Notes under the pieces: generated by a model
What the model was told of the DNA's origin: nothing
Seen by the model: the letters and a program-made list of their open reading frames with translations, nothing else
Database searches by the model: none
Translations under genes and position numbers: made by a program
Origin: Mycobacterium lehmannii
GTDB taxonomy: Bacteria > Actinomycetota > Actinomycetes > Mycobacteriales > Mycobacteriaceae
NCBI RefSeq assembly: GCF_002245535.1
Contig: NZ_NKCN01000001.1
Coordinates: 403,791-467,790, forward strand
Direction: 5' to 3'
Length of the DNA stretch: 64,000 nt
Shown here: in pieces, positions 17,600-26,609 of the stretch
Numbering within the stretch: the first letter of the stretch is position 1
Layout: each line of letters starts with the position of its first letter

Positions 17600-17605
17600 T
17601 AGACT
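17600..17605 (+). promoter_or_regulatory. Candidate -10 element of yebC
   Basis: TAGACT fits TANNNT; a start about seven bases downstream would give a ~57-nt leader carrying GGAGAGGT before the ATG. No convincing -35 was found. Confidence 0.35.
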
Positions 17606-17668
17606 CGTCGGGCGGACTCAGCGCACGAAAACTTGGCGCACGAAAGCGCACGGAGAGGTACTACCTGC

Positions 17669-18427
17669 ATGAGCGGCCATTCCAAGTGGGCCACCACCAA
17701 GCACAAGAAAGCCGTCATCGACGCCCGCCGGGGCAAGATGTTCGCCAAATTGATCAAAAACGTCGAGGTCGCGGCGCGTGTGGGCGGCGGCGACCCGGCG
17801 GGCAACCCCACGCTGTACGACGCGATCCAGAAGGCCAAGAAGTCGTCGGTGCCCAACGACAACATCGAACGCGCCCGCAAGCGCGGCAGCGGTGAGGAAG
17901 CCGGCGGCGCCGAGTATCAGAACATCACGTATGAGGGCTACGGGCCCAACGGCGTTGCGGTGCTGATCGAATGTTTGACCGACAACCGCAACCGGGCGGC
18001 CGGCGAGGTGCGCGTGGCGATGACCCGCAACGGCGGCAGCATGGCCGACCCGGGTTCGGTGTCCTACCTCTTCTCCCGCAAGGGCGTCGTCACCCTCGAC
18101 AAGAACGACCTCACCGAAGACGACGTGTTGATGGCGGTGCTCGACGCCGGGGCAGAGGACGTGAACGACCTCGATGATTCGTTCGAGATCATCTGCGAGC
18201 CAACCGATCTCGTTGCTGTACGCACGGCGCTTCAGGATGCTGGCATCGACTACGAGTCGGCCGAGGCAGGGTTCGTGCCCTCGGTGACGGTGCCGCTGGA
18301 CGCCGACGGTGCGCGCAAGATCATGAAGCTGGTCGACGCGCTCGAAGACCTCGACGATGTCCAGGACGTCTACACCAACATCGACATTCCCGACGAGGTC
18401 TCCGCCGAACTCGACGCTGAGGACTAG
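17669..18427 (+). CDS. yebC: YebC/TACO1 family protein
   Basis: A 252-residue protein beginning with the family hallmark [23 protein letters not shown] and continuing with [23 protein letters not shown] residues, [10 protein letters not shown] and [11 protein letters not shown]. The family was long annotated as transcriptional regulators; more recent work on bacterial YebC and mitochondrial TACO1 points to ribosome-associated help in translating difficult (poly-Pro) sequences. The ATG is chosen from the conserved N-terminus and the upstream GGAGAGGT. In many actinobacteria yebC is linked to ruvC, as it is here at a distance of about 2.5 kb. Its end overlaps the convergent SnoaL-like gene by 4 nt. 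Confidence 0.9.
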   Translation: MSGHSKWATTKHKKAVIDARRGKMFAKLIKNVEVAARVGGGDPAGNPTLYDAIQKAKKSSVPNDNIERARKRGSGEEAGGAEYQNITYEGYGPNGVAVLIECLTDNRNRAAGEVRVAMTRNGGSMADPGSVSYLFSRKGVVTLDKNDLTEDDVLMAVLDAGAEDVNDLDDSFEIICEPTDLVAVRTALQDAGIDYESAEAGFVPSVTVPLDADGARKIMKLVDALEDLDDVQDVYTNIDIPDEVSAELDAED

Positions 18428-18825
18428 ATCGTCATCGCCACGCGGTAGTGGCGGTGGGCGAACAACCAGTTCCCGTCGACTCGCACCAGTTCATCGACAT
18501 ACTCGCCGACCAGTTGGCGACTCGGTTGATCGCGCAACTTCATGACTTCCAGGCAGTACGACCGTGCGTCGGCCCGGTCGTCGCACACGGTCAGCGACGC
18601 CATCTGGGTGAAGAACGCCATCTGCTCAATGGCTCCGAAGATGCCGTCCCAGTGGTCACGCAGTTCGCTCTTGCCGCGGCACTCCCCGCCCGAACCGGTT
18701 CTGCGGCCGTCCTCGGTCCAGCACGCCAGATACGCGTCGAGGTCCTTGCGCATGACCGCGTCGCTGTAGATTTCGAGGCGCTCTCGGATGAGTTGTCTGT
18801 CTTCGGCGTGCCCGCTGAACGTCAT
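18424..18825 (-). CDS. SnoaL-like (NTF2-fold) protein
   Basis: A 133-residue single-domain protein with the cone-shaped NTF2/SnoaL fold pattern: an N-terminal helix pair ([28 protein letters not shown]), then beta strands with [13 protein letters not shown], and a C-terminal strand [14 protein letters not shown]. Such proteins are isomerases, cyclases or hydratases acting on polyketides or steroids, or ligand-binding proteins. Key residues alone do not reveal which. Convergent with yebC, divergent from the small membrane protein gene. Confidence 0.7.
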   Translation of the reverse strand: MTFSGHAEDRQLIRERLEIYSDAVMRKDLDAYLACWTEDGRRTGSGGECRGKSELRDHWDGIFGAIEQMAFFTQMASLTVCDDRADARSYCLEVMKLRDQPSRQLVGEYVDELVRVDGNWLFAHRHYRVAMTI

Positions 18826-18871
18826 TGGCTCATTATCGAGATGACTACTTCAACGAGCGGAGGCCGCGGGT

Positions 18872-19204
18872 ATGGCCAGGGTGACGGTGACCGATCCCGA
18901 GGGGGAGACGGTGACGGTGCGGCGCTGGTGGTGGCGCACGATCCCATGGGAGACCGGGTTTTCCACACTGGACGCGGTCATCTTCCTGCTCGTCCTGCCG
19001 TTCATGGTGATGTGGCCGTTCTGGTTGTTGCTGAAGTGGCTCGGCGTGTCGTGGAAGATCGTCATCGAACGCGACGGCGAGCGGATCGGACGCGAACGGG
19101 TGCGCGGCTGGCGCCGATCGGGCGAGCGCATCTACGAAATCGCGGCGTCCGTGCAGGCGGGTACGTACCCAGTCGATCAGGTCGACCAGCCCACGGCGCC
19201 CTGA
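18872..19204 (+). CDS. Small membrane protein, paralogue of the gene at 20565
   Basis: A 110-residue protein with an N-terminal Val/Thr-rich strand region, a tryptophan cluster (RRWWWRTIPW), one or two close hydrophobic segments (~35-60) and a basic C-terminal segment with VIERDGERIGRERVRGW. The same layout (MWPFWLL, [IV]ERDG, GRE-VRGW-RS, EIA) recurs in the 102-residue protein on the far side of the mscS-like gene. GGAGG at 18859-18863 supports the ATG. Function unknown; association with the channel is inferred from position. No family name known to me. Confidence 0.6.
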   Translation: MARVTVTDPEGETVTVRRWWWRTIPWETGFSTLDAVIFLLVLPFMVMWPFWLLLKWLGVSWKIVIERDGERIGRERVRGWRRSGERIYEIAASVQAGTYPVDQVDQPTAP

Positions 19205-19210
19205 GGGCCC

Positions 19211-20437
19211 CTAGTTCCTCCCGTTCGATCGAGCGAACTGGTCGTCGTAATCGGAAGTTTCATCGAATGCCCGCGCGCGCTCGTCGGCCTCGGGGCTGCC
19301 GGAGAATATGCCGGACGCGACACGATCGGTCTCCCCGGAACCGCTCGGCCGGATGGCCGGTTTGGTTGGGGCAGGGGCGGGTCCGATGCGGTGCATCGGC
19401 AGACCATTCTGCGTGCGTTGCAGCCAGTCGACCATGCCCTCGCGCACGCTGCACCGCAGGTCCCAAAGAGCGCCCGAGTTGGGCGCGCTCACGGTGATCC
19501 GCACCTGGACGAAGCCGCCGACCGCACTGGTCGTCTGTAGTACGCCCATCCGGCCGTCCCACTGATCACTCTCGGCCAGCAACCGGTCCAATTCGGCGCG
19601 CATGTCGTGGAACGACACCGTGAAGTCGACGTCGAGTTCCACGGAGCCCATGATCTCGGTGGCGCTGCGGGTCCAGTTCTCGAACGGCTCGGTGGTGAAG
19701 TAGGTGGACGGCAACACGAGCCGGCGCTCGTCCCAGATCCGCACGACGACGTAGGTCAGCGTGATCTCCTCGATGCGACCCCACCACTGACCGTTCTCGA
19801 GCTGGACGATGTCGCCCACGCGGATCGCCCCGGAGAACGCGATCTGCATCCCGGCGAACACCGCGCCCAGCGACGTCTGCGCGGCCAGGCCCGCGACCAC
19901 CGACAACACACCCGCGGAGGCGAACACCGTGGTGCCGATGTCGGAGAACGACGGGAACGTCATCAGGATCGCGGCACCGCCGAGGATGACGACGACCGCG
20001 ATTGCCAGCCTGCGCAGCACGGTCACCTGCGTCCGAACTCGGCGCCACAGCCGGTCGGCGTCCGAGATCTCCTCACCGCCCCCGCCGTAACGGGCGATCA
20101 TGCGCCGCTCGGCAACGCGGACAAAGCCCGTGACCAGCCAGGTGATCGAGACGATCATCAGAATGAGAAGCCAGTGGTCCACCCACCCACGCCACGAGTC
20201 CGTGGTCTCCGACGTCCGTCGCACCGCGACCGTCGCCGCGATCACCATCAGCAGCATGCGCACGGGCTTGCGCGTGAGCACCTCGATGTCCTTGATCAGC
20301 GCGCTGCGGCGACTGACGCGTGCCATCACCCAGGTCAGCACCACCCCGAACACGTACACGGCGGCGATCGCTCCGGCTGCCCAGGCAAGGGTGACGGCGA
20401 GGTTGCTTGCGGTCTGCAGTTCGGTTTCGTCGGGCAT
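19211..20437 (-). CDS. MscS-family mechanosensitive ion channel
   Basis: A 408-residue membrane protein of the small-conductance mechanosensitive channel family, which releases solutes upon hypo-osmotic shock. About four hydrophobic segments precede the conserved pore/beta domain (FSDIGTTVFASAGVLSVVAGLAAQTSLGAVF region, then GDIVQLENGQWWGRIEEITLTYVVVRIWDERRLVLP, here described by its GDIV and EITL..VRIWD elements). The C-terminal ~70 residues are Pro/Ser-rich and charged, probably disordered. It lies between two genes for paralogous small membrane proteins and is convergent with the first (6 nt apart). Confidence 0.88.
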   Translation of the reverse strand: MPDETELQTASNLAVTLAWAAGAIAAVYVFGVVLTWVMARVSRRSALIKDIEVLTRKPVRMLLMVIAATVAVRRTSETTDSWRGWVDHWLLILMIVSITWLVTGFVRVAERRMIARYGGGGEEISDADRLWRRVRTQVTVLRRLAIAVVVILGGAAILMTFPSFSDIGTTVFASAGVLSVVAGLAAQTSLGAVFAGMQIAFSGAIRVGDIVQLENGQWWGRIEEITLTYVVVRIWDERRLVLPSTYFTTEPFENWTRSATEIMGSVELDVDFTVSFHDMRAELDRLLAESDQWDGRMGVLQTTSAVGGFVQVRITVSAPNSGALWDLRCSVREGMVDWLQRTQNGLPMHRIGPAPAPTKPAIRPSGSGETDRVASGIFSGSPEADERARAFDETSDYDDQFARSNGRN

Positions 20438-20564
20438 GGAATGAGGTCAACTCCACGAATCGGGATCAGGTCCTCAATCGACGGTAGCCCTGTTGCCGCG
20501 TGAGGAAACATCGGCTTCGGGGCGTCGAACGCGGATCCTGCCTTCTCGCAAGCACAATTGGCGG

Positions 20565-20873
20565 GTGGCAGTGGTACTCGACACATTCGGCACCGAGTGG
20601 CAGATCAGCAGACGGTGGTGGCCGTTCCCGGGCGACGCCCTCGATCTAACATTCGGCTGGCTGGAGATTCTCGTCGGCGCGCTGTTTGTGGTGCTGTGGC
20701 CGTTCTGGTTGCTCGGCAAGTTCTGCGGTGTGCGCTGGGTGATCACCGTCGAGCGCGACGGGCATCAGGTGGGCCGCGAACTTGTCCGCGGGTGGAGCAG
20801 GTCGAAGGGCCGCATGAGCGAGATCGCGCTGGAGATCACCGCGGGCGGCCGCGGAGGTCAGTTCGTGATCTGA
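20565..20873 (+). CDS. Small membrane protein, paralogue of the gene at 18872
   Basis: A 102-residue protein with a WW cluster (RRWWPFPG), hydrophobic segment ~25-55 ([20 protein letters not shown]) and a basic tail with [17 protein letters not shown] and MSEIALEI. The match to the 110-residue protein upstream is clear through the second half. The start is uncertain: GTG 20565, GTG 20571 or a TTG further upstream; I prefer 20565 because the paralogue starts at an equivalent position. It lies 75 nt before ruvC but has no known recombination role. Confidence 0.55.
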   Translation: MAVVLDTFGTEWQISRRWWPFPGDALDLTFGWLEILVGALFVVLWPFWLLGKFCGVRWVITVERDGHQVGRELVRGWSRSKGRMSEIALEITAGGRGGQFVI

Positions 20874-20919
20874 GCGGGCGTGTCCCTGCCAAGTGGCGAG
20901 CCTTCGGGCGGCTAAGCTC

Positions 20920-20935
20920 TCGAACAAGTGTTCAC
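20920..20935. promoter_or_regulatory. Near-consensus SOS (LexA) box upstream of ruvCAB
   Basis: TCGAACAAGTGTTCAC matches the mycobacterial LexA consensus TCGAAC-N4-GTTCGA at 10 of 12 specified positions. It begins 2 nt after a TAAGCT -10-like hexamer (20913-20918) and lies 13 nt before the ruvC GTG. LexA binding there would block initiation, which fits damage-inducible Holliday-junction resolution. Confidence 0.65.
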
Positions 20936-20948
20936 AGAAGGGCCGGAC

Positions 20949-21515
20949 GTGCGGGTGATGGGAGTCGACCCCGGGTTGACGCGCTGCGGCCTGTCGGTCA
21001 TCGAGGGCGGTACGGGTCGGCAGGTCACCGCGCTCGACGTCGACGTCGTTCGCACCCCGTCAGGCGATCCGCTGCACCGGCGCCTGTTGGCGATCAGCGA
21101 GGCCGTGGAGTACTGGATGGACACTCACAGACCCGACGTGATCGCGATCGAGCGGGTGTTCTCCCAGCAGAACGTCTCCACCGTGATGGGCACCGCCCAG
21201 GCCGGCGGAGTGATCGCGCTCGCGGCCGCGCGCCGCGATATCGACGTGCACTTCCACACACCCAGCGAGGTCAAGGCGGCGGTCACCGGCAACGGCAACG
21301 CCGACAAGGCGCAGGTGACCGCGATGGTGACCAGAATCCTTGCGCTGCAGGCCAAGCCGACTCCGGCCGACGCGGCCGACGCGTTGGCCCTTGCGATCTG
21401 CCATTGTTGGCGGGCACCGATGATCGCCCGGATGGCGGCGGCCGAGGCGCTGGCCGCCGAACAACAACGCAAGTACAAGGCCACGCTCAAGGCGAAAGCG
21501 AGGGCGGCACGATGA
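20949..21515 (+). CDS. ruvC: Holliday junction resolvase RuvC
   Basis: A 188-residue endonuclease that cuts Holliday junctions symmetrically together with RuvAB. The acidic residues are visible: Asp7 (MGVDPG), the Glu in [12 protein letters not shown], and the Asp cluster in [13 protein letters not shown]. The GTG at 20949 is chosen: it gives the 188-residue length seen in M. tuberculosis and has AGAAGG 8 nt upstream, while the GTG at 20928 would add seven non-conserved residues. Its stop overlaps the ruvA ATG (ATGA). Confidence 0.95.
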   Translation: MRVMGVDPGLTRCGLSVIEGGTGRQVTALDVDVVRTPSGDPLHRRLLAISEAVEYWMDTHRPDVIAIERVFSQQNVSTVMGTAQAGGVIALAAARRDIDVHFHTPSEVKAAVTGNGNADKAQVTAMVTRILALQAKPTPADAADALALAICHCWRAPMIARMAAAEALAAEQQRKYKATLKAKARAAR

Positions 21516-22099
21516 TCGCATCCGTTCGCGGTGAGGTTCTCGACATCGCACTCGACCACGTCGTGATCGAGGCGGGCGGGGTCGGTTACAAGGTGATGGC
21601 CACCCCGTCGACGTTGGCAACCCTGCGCCGCGGCGCCGAGGCGCGCCTGATCACCGCGATGATCGTGCGCGAGGACTCCCAAACGCTCTACGGCTTCGCC
21701 GACGGCGACGCCCGCGACCTGTTTCTCACCCTGCTCGGGGTGTCCGGAATCGGTCCCAGCATCGCGTTGGGCGCGCTGGCGATGTACGACGGGCCGACCT
21801 TGCGCCAGGCCATCGGCGACGCCGACATCACCGCGCTGACCCGGATTCCCAAGGTGGGCAAGAAAACCGCCGAGTTGATGGCGTTGAGCCTGCGCGACAA
21901 GGTGGGCGCGGTCTCGCCGTCCGGTGCGGCGACCGCGACGGGCCATACGGTGCGGGGCCCGGTGGTGGAAGCGCTCATTGGACTCGGATTCGCGGCCAAA
22001 CAGGCCGAAGAAGCCACCGACAAGGTGTTGGCCAACGACCCCGAAGCCAATCAGTCGAGTGCGTTGCGGGCGGCGTTGTCGATGCTGGGTAACAAATGA
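21512..22099 (+). CDS. ruvA: Holliday junction branch-migration protein RuvA
   Basis: A 195-residue protein that binds four-way junctions as a tetramer and loads RuvB. It has an N-terminal OB fold ([11 protein letters not shown] to ~65), two helix-hairpin-helix motifs ([12 protein letters not shown] and [12 protein letters not shown]) and a C-terminal domain III that contacts RuvB ([19 protein letters not shown]). Coupled to ruvC and ruvB by 4-nt overlaps. Confidence 0.95.
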   Translation: MIASVRGEVLDIALDHVVIEAGGVGYKVMATPSTLATLRRGAEARLITAMIVREDSQTLYGFADGDARDLFLTLLGVSGIGPSIALGALAMYDGPTLRQAIGDADITALTRIPKVGKKTAELMALSLRDKVGAVSPSGAATATGHTVRGPVVEALIGLGFAAKQAEEATDKVLANDPEANQSSALRAALSMLGNK

Positions 22100-23160
22100 G
22101 CCGATTCACCGACGACGACGGCGACGCCGACGAGCGCGAGGTCTCGCCGGCGCTGACGGTCGGTGAGGGCGACATCGACGCGAGCCTGCGGCCGCGGTCG
22201 CTCCACGAGTTCATCGGGCAACCGCGCGTCCGCGAGCAACTGCAACTGGTCATCGAGGGCGCCAAGAACCGCGGCGGCACACCGGATCACATCCTGCTGT
22301 CGGGCCCGCCCGGGTTGGGCAAGACGTCGCTGGCCATGATCATCGCGGCCGAACTCGGTTCCTCCCTGCGGGTGACGTCCGGGCCGGCGCTCGAGCGTGC
22401 CGGTGATCTCGCCGCGATGCTGTCCAACCTCGTCGAGCACGACGTGCTGTTCATCGACGAGATCCACCGCATCGCCCGGCCTGCCGAGGAGATGTTGTAC
22501 CTGGCGATGGAGGACTTCCGCGTCGACGTCGTGGTCGGGAAGGGCCCCGGCGCGACGTCGATTCCGCTGGATGTCGCGCCGTTCACGCTCGTGGGGGCGA
22601 CCACCCGCTCGGGCGCGCTCACGGGGCCGTTGCGTGACCGGTTCGGGTTCACCGCCCACATGGACTTCTACGAGCCCGCCGAACTGGAGCGGGTGTTGGC
22701 CCGTTCGGCGGGGATCCTCGGTATCGAGTTGGGCGCCGACGCGGGTGCTGAGATCGCGCGCCGGTCGCGGGGCACGCCGCGCATCGCCAACCGACTGTTG
22801 CGCCGAGTCCGCGACTACGCCGAGGTCCGTGCCGACGGCGTGATCACCCGCGATATCGCCAAGGCGGCGCTCGAGGTCTACGACGTCGACGAGCTCGGCC
22901 TCGACCGCCTCGACCGCGCGGTGTTGTCCGCGCTGACACGCAGTTTCGGCGGGGGACCGGTCGGTGTCTCCACACTTGCGGTCGCGGTCGGCGAGGAGGC
23001 GACGACCGTCGAAGAGGTGTGTGAGCCGTTCCTCGTGCGCGCCGGGATGATCGCGCGCACGCCGAGGGGACGGGTGGCCACCGCGCAGGCCTGGACGCAC
23101 CTCGGCCTGACCCCGCCGAGCGGAGTCACCGGCCTGGGGCAGGTGGGACTTTTCGACTGA
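22096..23160 (+). CDS. ruvB: Holliday junction helicase RuvB
   Basis: A 354-residue AAA+ ATPase that drives branch migration. Walker A is GPPGLGKTS (Lys76), Walker B is LFIDEIHR, sensor 1 LVGATTRSG, arginine-finger region GPLRDRFG, and the C-terminal winged helix contains [18 protein letters not shown]. Length is normal with an acidic N-terminal extension. Last of the ruvCAB operon; a membrane protein gene follows after 10 nt and may be co-transcribed. Confidence 0.96.
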   Translation: MSRFTDDDGDADEREVSPALTVGEGDIDASLRPRSLHEFIGQPRVREQLQLVIEGAKNRGGTPDHILLSGPPGLGKTSLAMIIAAELGSSLRVTSGPALERAGDLAAMLSNLVEHDVLFIDEIHRIARPAEEMLYLAMEDFRVDVVVGKGPGATSIPLDVAPFTLVGATTRSGALTGPLRDRFGFTAHMDFYEPAELERVLARSAGILGIELGADAGAEIARRSRGTPRIANRLLRRVRDYAEVRADGVITRDIAKAALEVYDVDELGLDRLDRAVLSALTRSFGGGPVGVSTLAVAVGEEATTVEEVCEPFLVRAGMIARTPRGRVATAQAWTHLGLTPPSGVTGLGQVGLFD

Positions 23161-23170
23161 GGAGGCGGCA

Positions 23171-23809
23171 ATGGGCAGCGGCACGATCAGGCTGGGCGGG
23201 CTGCTCGGCGTGGCCTGCGCCGGCGTGGTGGTACCGGCGTATCTGGTCGGCTCGCCGGAGACGCCGAACGACGCCGGCGGGCTGGGCGCCTATTTCGATA
23301 GCGCGGCAACGTTTCTCACGCTGAACGGCACGCTGCCGCTACTGCATCTGCTCTTCGGCTTGCTCTTCCTCGGCGTGCTCGTGTCGACGCTGCGGTCGGC
23401 GGCCGGGCCGACGGGTGCGGTGTACACCGCGGCGATCGGTGGGACGGTGTTTTTCGCACTGACCGCGGCCGGTCTGGCTGCCGAGGTGGCCGTGCCCGCC
23501 GCCATCGTGCGGTTCGACGACCTCACCGTGACGTCGTACTCGCAGCCGTTCCTCGGCCTGGCGGTATGGCTTTATCACTACAGCCATATCGGTTCGGCCG
23601 CAATGATATTCGCCACCGCCTACATCGTGTGGCGCACGGGCGTGCTACCGAAGTGGTCGGCGTTTCTGGCGGTGCTCGGGATTCCCGCGCTGCTGCACAC
23701 CTGGATCGGTCTGCCCGGTGCATACAGCGTGCTGGTTTGGATCGCGTTGACCGGTCTGGTGATGTTGGCCGTTCCGCCGGTGGTACGAGTGGAAAGCATG
23801 GTCGCGTAA
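23171..23809 (+). CDS. Multi-pass membrane protein, unknown function
   Basis: A 212-residue protein with about six hydrophobic segments (roughly 5-25, 50-75, 80-110, 120-150, 150-170 and 180-205). No catalytic motif is visible. GAGGAGG just before the ATG is a strong ribosome site. It begins 10 nt after ruvB and its stop (TAATG) overlaps the DUF1304 gene start, so three genes could be one transcript with ruvCAB. The DUF4386-like pattern is possible but not certain. Confidence 0.6.
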   Translation: MGSGTIRLGGLLGVACAGVVVPAYLVGSPETPNDAGGLGAYFDSAATFLTLNGTLPLLHLLFGLLFLGVLVSTLRSAAGPTGAVYTAAIGGTVFFALTAAGLAAEVAVPAAIVRFDDLTVTSYSQPFLGLAVWLYHYSHIGSAAMIFATAYIVWRTGVLPKWSAFLAVLGIPALLHTWIGLPGAYSVLVWIALTGLVMLAVPPVVRVESMVA

Positions 23810-24195
23810 TGGGTTTCGTCGGATTGTTCTTCGCGGGTCTCGCCGCCCTCCTGCACATCTACATCTGGGTGATGGAGTCGCTGACGTGGACGTCGGCGCG
23901 CACCCGAGCGACGTTCGGTCTCACCGAAGAAGAAGCGCTGGCCACCAAGGAGTTAGCCTTCAACCAGGGCTTCTACAACCTCTTTCTGGCCATCATCACG
24001 CTCGCTGGAATCGTCATCGGCGGCATCGGCTACAACTGGGTTGGCATCGCATTGATGTTCGCCGGTGTCGGATCGATGCTGGCGGCGGCGCTGGTGCTGT
24101 TGTTGTCGTCACCGGACAAGGCGAAGGCCGCCCTCGCTCAGGGCATCTTCCCGCTGATCGCGATCGTGCTGTTGGCGGTGGCCGTCACGCTGTAG
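23809..24195 (+). CDS. DUF1304 membrane protein
   Basis: A 128-residue protein with four hydrophobic segments matching DUF1304: the N-terminal FAGLAALLHIYIWVMESLTW, then FGLTEEEA with a conserved NQGFYNLFLA, and two further helices. The family is widespread, short and uncharacterised. ATG overlaps the previous stop by 1 nt (TAATG). Confidence 0.8.
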   Translation: MGFVGLFFAGLAALLHIYIWVMESLTWTSARTRATFGLTEEEALATKELAFNQGFYNLFLAIITLAGIVIGGIGYNWVGIALMFAGVGSMLAAALVLLLSSPDKAKAALAQGIFPLIAIVLLAVAVTL

Positions 24196-24229
24196 CGCGC
24201 GTAGCGCCGAACGCACGCTCGCCGTCGTC

Positions 24230-24817
24230 TTACAGCAGCCCCAACAGTTCCAGATCAGTGGCGTACTTGACGATGACCTCGCGCGTCACATGCGGAATGT
24301 CCTTGTCTGGACCGATCTTCGCATCCTGCACCGCCGTGCGGAACCGCTCCGTAGGGGCGATCGAACCCTGGATCGGGGTCTCCGGCCGCTGGTAGTTGTG
24401 CAGCAGCGGGAGCAGCGACGCCTGTCGCTGCCGCTCGGGCAACCCGCGCATCGCGGTGTCGAATCGCTGCAGCCACGTGGCGTAGTCACCGACGCGTTCG
24501 ACCGGATACCCCGCATCGATCCTCCAGTCGACGAACTGGTCGAGCCCGATGCCGTCGTCATAGGGGTTCATGACGTAGTACGTCTCGAAACCGGGTCCGC
24601 CGTCGTGGCCGACCTGTGCACCAAGCGTCGAGATGGCCTCGGCGATGAACTCGACGGGAAGCCCGTCGTAGTGTGCGCGTTGGCGGTTGCCGCCCTCGTC
24701 GACCTCGTAGAACGAGAACGGCGCGACGCCGGTCGCGACGAGGCTCAGGATCAACCGCGTGAACATGTCCGGCACGTTGAGCTGACCGGCGTATGTGGTG
24801 TCGGCCAAAATCATGTC
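24230..24817 (-). pseudogene. 3' remnant of carboxylic acid reductase (fadD9/car)
   Basis: About 195 codons read as the extreme C-terminus of a mycobacterial carboxylic acid reductase: [75 protein letters not shown] and the final [23 protein letters not shown] region. A full enzyme has ~1170 residues (adenylation, PCP and reductase domains); here the adenylation, carrier and NADPH-binding parts are absent. The reading frame extends upstream only through sequence that overlaps the neighbouring gene and is unrelated. In M. tuberculosis fadD9 lies directly after ruvB, so this is a relic at the ancestral position. It keeps an open frame to its natural stop. Confidence 0.8.
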
Positions 24818-24828
24818 GACGTGCCTGG

Positions 24829-25455
24829 TCAGCGAATCGCCGGTATCGCGGTCTCGGGGGCGGCGCGTCCGGAAAGCACCTCGACTGCTGACAACGCATC
24901 GGGCACACAGATCAAGAGGTCCCGGGTGGCGCACAACGCCTCTGTGGAGGGTTCAACACCGCCGACCGCTTCGGCGAGGTCGAGCAGATGCACCGTCGCC
25001 TCCATCAGGGCGGTCTCGGCGACGACTGCCAGCGTCGTGCTGCCGACGACCGGATACGCGATCGTTGTCGCGGCGGACATCGGCGTGTCACGTAGAACCA
25101 GGGCACTTTCGGCGAACCGCTGGGCGGCCGTGCGCGGCGTCAGGGCCGCGGCCTCCGAAACCGCTTGTTCGGCAAGGCTTCCGGCGTTGGTGTTGGCGAC
25201 ACCGTCGGGTTCGTTGAAGCGGCGCAACATGGTCGCCGCATCGACGACGGCGGCGGGGCCGTCGACGACCGCTGCGGTGAGACGGTCGAACATCGACGGT
25301 TCGGGACAGACGTGGGCGAGCAGCGCGGCCACATTCCAGCCTTCACAGCGCGTTGGTGTCGACCACTCTTGCGTCGTCATCTGCTCGCACCGTCGTGCCC
25401 ACCGCTCCCACGCGTCGGCCAGGACGCGGCGGGCCGAGTCACCGTCGAGTCTCAT
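24829..25455 (-). CDS. Mycothiol-dependent maleylpyruvate isomerase-like (DinB-fold) protein
   Basis: A 208-residue protein with the N-terminal signature of the MDMPI/TIGR03083-type family: a helix ending ...[19 protein letters not shown], where the His would help bind a metal. The central region and the [18 protein letters not shown] block supply the other helices and a second His. Many members are mycothiol-dependent transferases; others are unassigned. Its 3' end abuts the truncated reductase remnant with ~11 nt between, suggesting the deletion joined these two regions. The final residues ETAIPAIR look normal, so it is probably intact. Confidence 0.7.
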   Translation of the reverse strand: MRLDGDSARRVLADAWERWARRCEQMTTQEWSTPTRCEGWNVAALLAHVCPEPSMFDRLTAAVVDGPAAVVDAATMLRRFNEPDGVANTNAGSLAEQAVSEAAALTPRTAAQRFAESALVLRDTPMSAATTIAYPVVGSTTLAVVAETALMEATVHLLDLAEAVGGVEPSTEALCATRDLLICVPDALSAVEVLSGRAAPETAIPAIR

Positions 25456-25528
25456 GGCGCCAACCTTGCCAAGGACGGGTTACAGATCGCCAGCCTGGGT
25501 AATCACGCATTACAACGAAGGAGGCATC

Positions 25529-26269
25529 ATGACCGATACGCGTGTACACCCCCGTGGTGGACGTCTGCGGATGCCGCGCAGTCGCGGCGCCACAAGTGGA
25601 TTCCTGTTGATCCTGCTGGGCGCGTGGGGCGCACTGGCTCCCTTCATCGGGCCCCTGTTCAACTTCGCGTACAGCCCCGACCAGGCCTGGACGTGGACCA
25701 CCGGCCGAGGCTGGCTTCAGGTACTGCCGGGCGTGGTGACCGTACTGGGCGGCCTGCTCCTGCTGATGTCACGAAACCGTGCGACGGCCTCGCTCGGCGG
25801 ATGGCTCGCCGTGGCAGGTGGCGTGTGGTTCATCATCGGCCGCGCTATGGCCGGCCCGTTGGGTATGGGTGACGCGGGTGTACCGGTCGCCGCCACCGAG
25901 GGCAAGCGCATCGCGCTGGAGCTGACGTATTTCTACGGTCTGGGCGCACTGATCGTGTTCCTGGGCGCAGCGGCGCTTGGCCGCATCTCGGTGCGAAGCG
26001 TGCGCGACGTCGAGTGGGCAGATCGCCCCGTGGCCGCACACACCGTCGCCGACGAACACGCGCCGGCCACTGGCGCCCCGGTTACTGCGGCCGACCCCGC
26101 TCCGGTCGCCGGTCACGCTCCCCACACAACCGGGCAGCCGGCAATGGCGGAGCAGCGAACCGAGGTCATCGGCCCCACGGCCGAGGCCGCACAACAACCG
26201 CGTCGCCGCGGCTTGCTCGACAGGTTCCGCTCTCGCGGCCATCGTGGCGGCAAGCTCGCACACCGGTAA
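25529..26269 (+). CDS. Membrane protein with disordered C-terminal tail
   Basis: A 246-residue protein with four hydrophobic segments (about 22-45, 62-85, 90-110 and 130-150) followed by a ~85-residue Ala/Pro/Thr-rich tail ending in a very basic stretch (RRRGLLDRFRSRGHRGGK). The N-terminus is short and basic. GAAGGAGG lies right before the ATG. No family recognised. A perfect hairpin follows the gene. Function unknown. Confidence 0.65.
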   Translation: MTDTRVHPRGGRLRMPRSRGATSGFLLILLGAWGALAPFIGPLFNFAYSPDQAWTWTTGRGWLQVLPGVVTVLGGLLLLMSRNRATASLGGWLAVAGGVWFIIGRAMAGPLGMGDAGVPVAATEGKRIALELTYFYGLGALIVFLGAAALGRISVRSVRDVEWADRPVAAHTVADEHAPATGAPVTAADPAPVAGHAPHTTGQPAMAEQRTEVIGPTAEAAQQPRRRGLLDRFRSRGHRGGKLAHR

Positions 26270-26287
26270 GCGTTAGCAGATTGCAAG

Positions 26288-26310
26288 GCGCCCCACAGAT
26301 TGTGGGGCGC
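26288..26310 (+). terminator. Intrinsic-type terminator hairpin
   Basis: Perfect 10-bp arms GCGCCCCACA (26288-26297) and TGTGGGGCGC (26301-26310) with a GAT loop, followed by TTCGCGTTTCGT. It is 18 nt after the stop of the membrane protein gene. Confidence 0.8.
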
Positions 26311-26609
26311 TTCGCGTTTCGTCGTGCGCATTGCTCGCGATGGCGGCCTGCTTCGAAAGCACTTCGGGCGCATGTTCGCGCATGTTGATCCTTCGCCCTG
26401 CACGCCACGCCCCAGCGCAGGTGACGTGCATCTCTACTGGCCATCTCATGGGACGAGATTCACGGTGTCTTTGTGACCTGCGTGACTGCCGCGCAGCCCG
26501 ACCGAAGATAGCCTGGCTATCTAATTCATTCGATTTGCGCGCCTCGGCGGATGAACTTCGCGCGGGGGCATTCGATAGTCGACTTTAAGTCCTTGTCAGG
26601 AGGCCAACC
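26311..26609. other. Gap containing a 17-bp palindrome
   Basis: No gene is supported between the terminator and the P450-like fragment. AGATAGCC-T-GGCTATCT (26506-26522) is a perfect palindrome with 8-nt arms about 88 nt before the next ATG and could be an operator; AT-rich sequence with TAATTC follows it and may hold the promoter. Confidence 0.45.
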
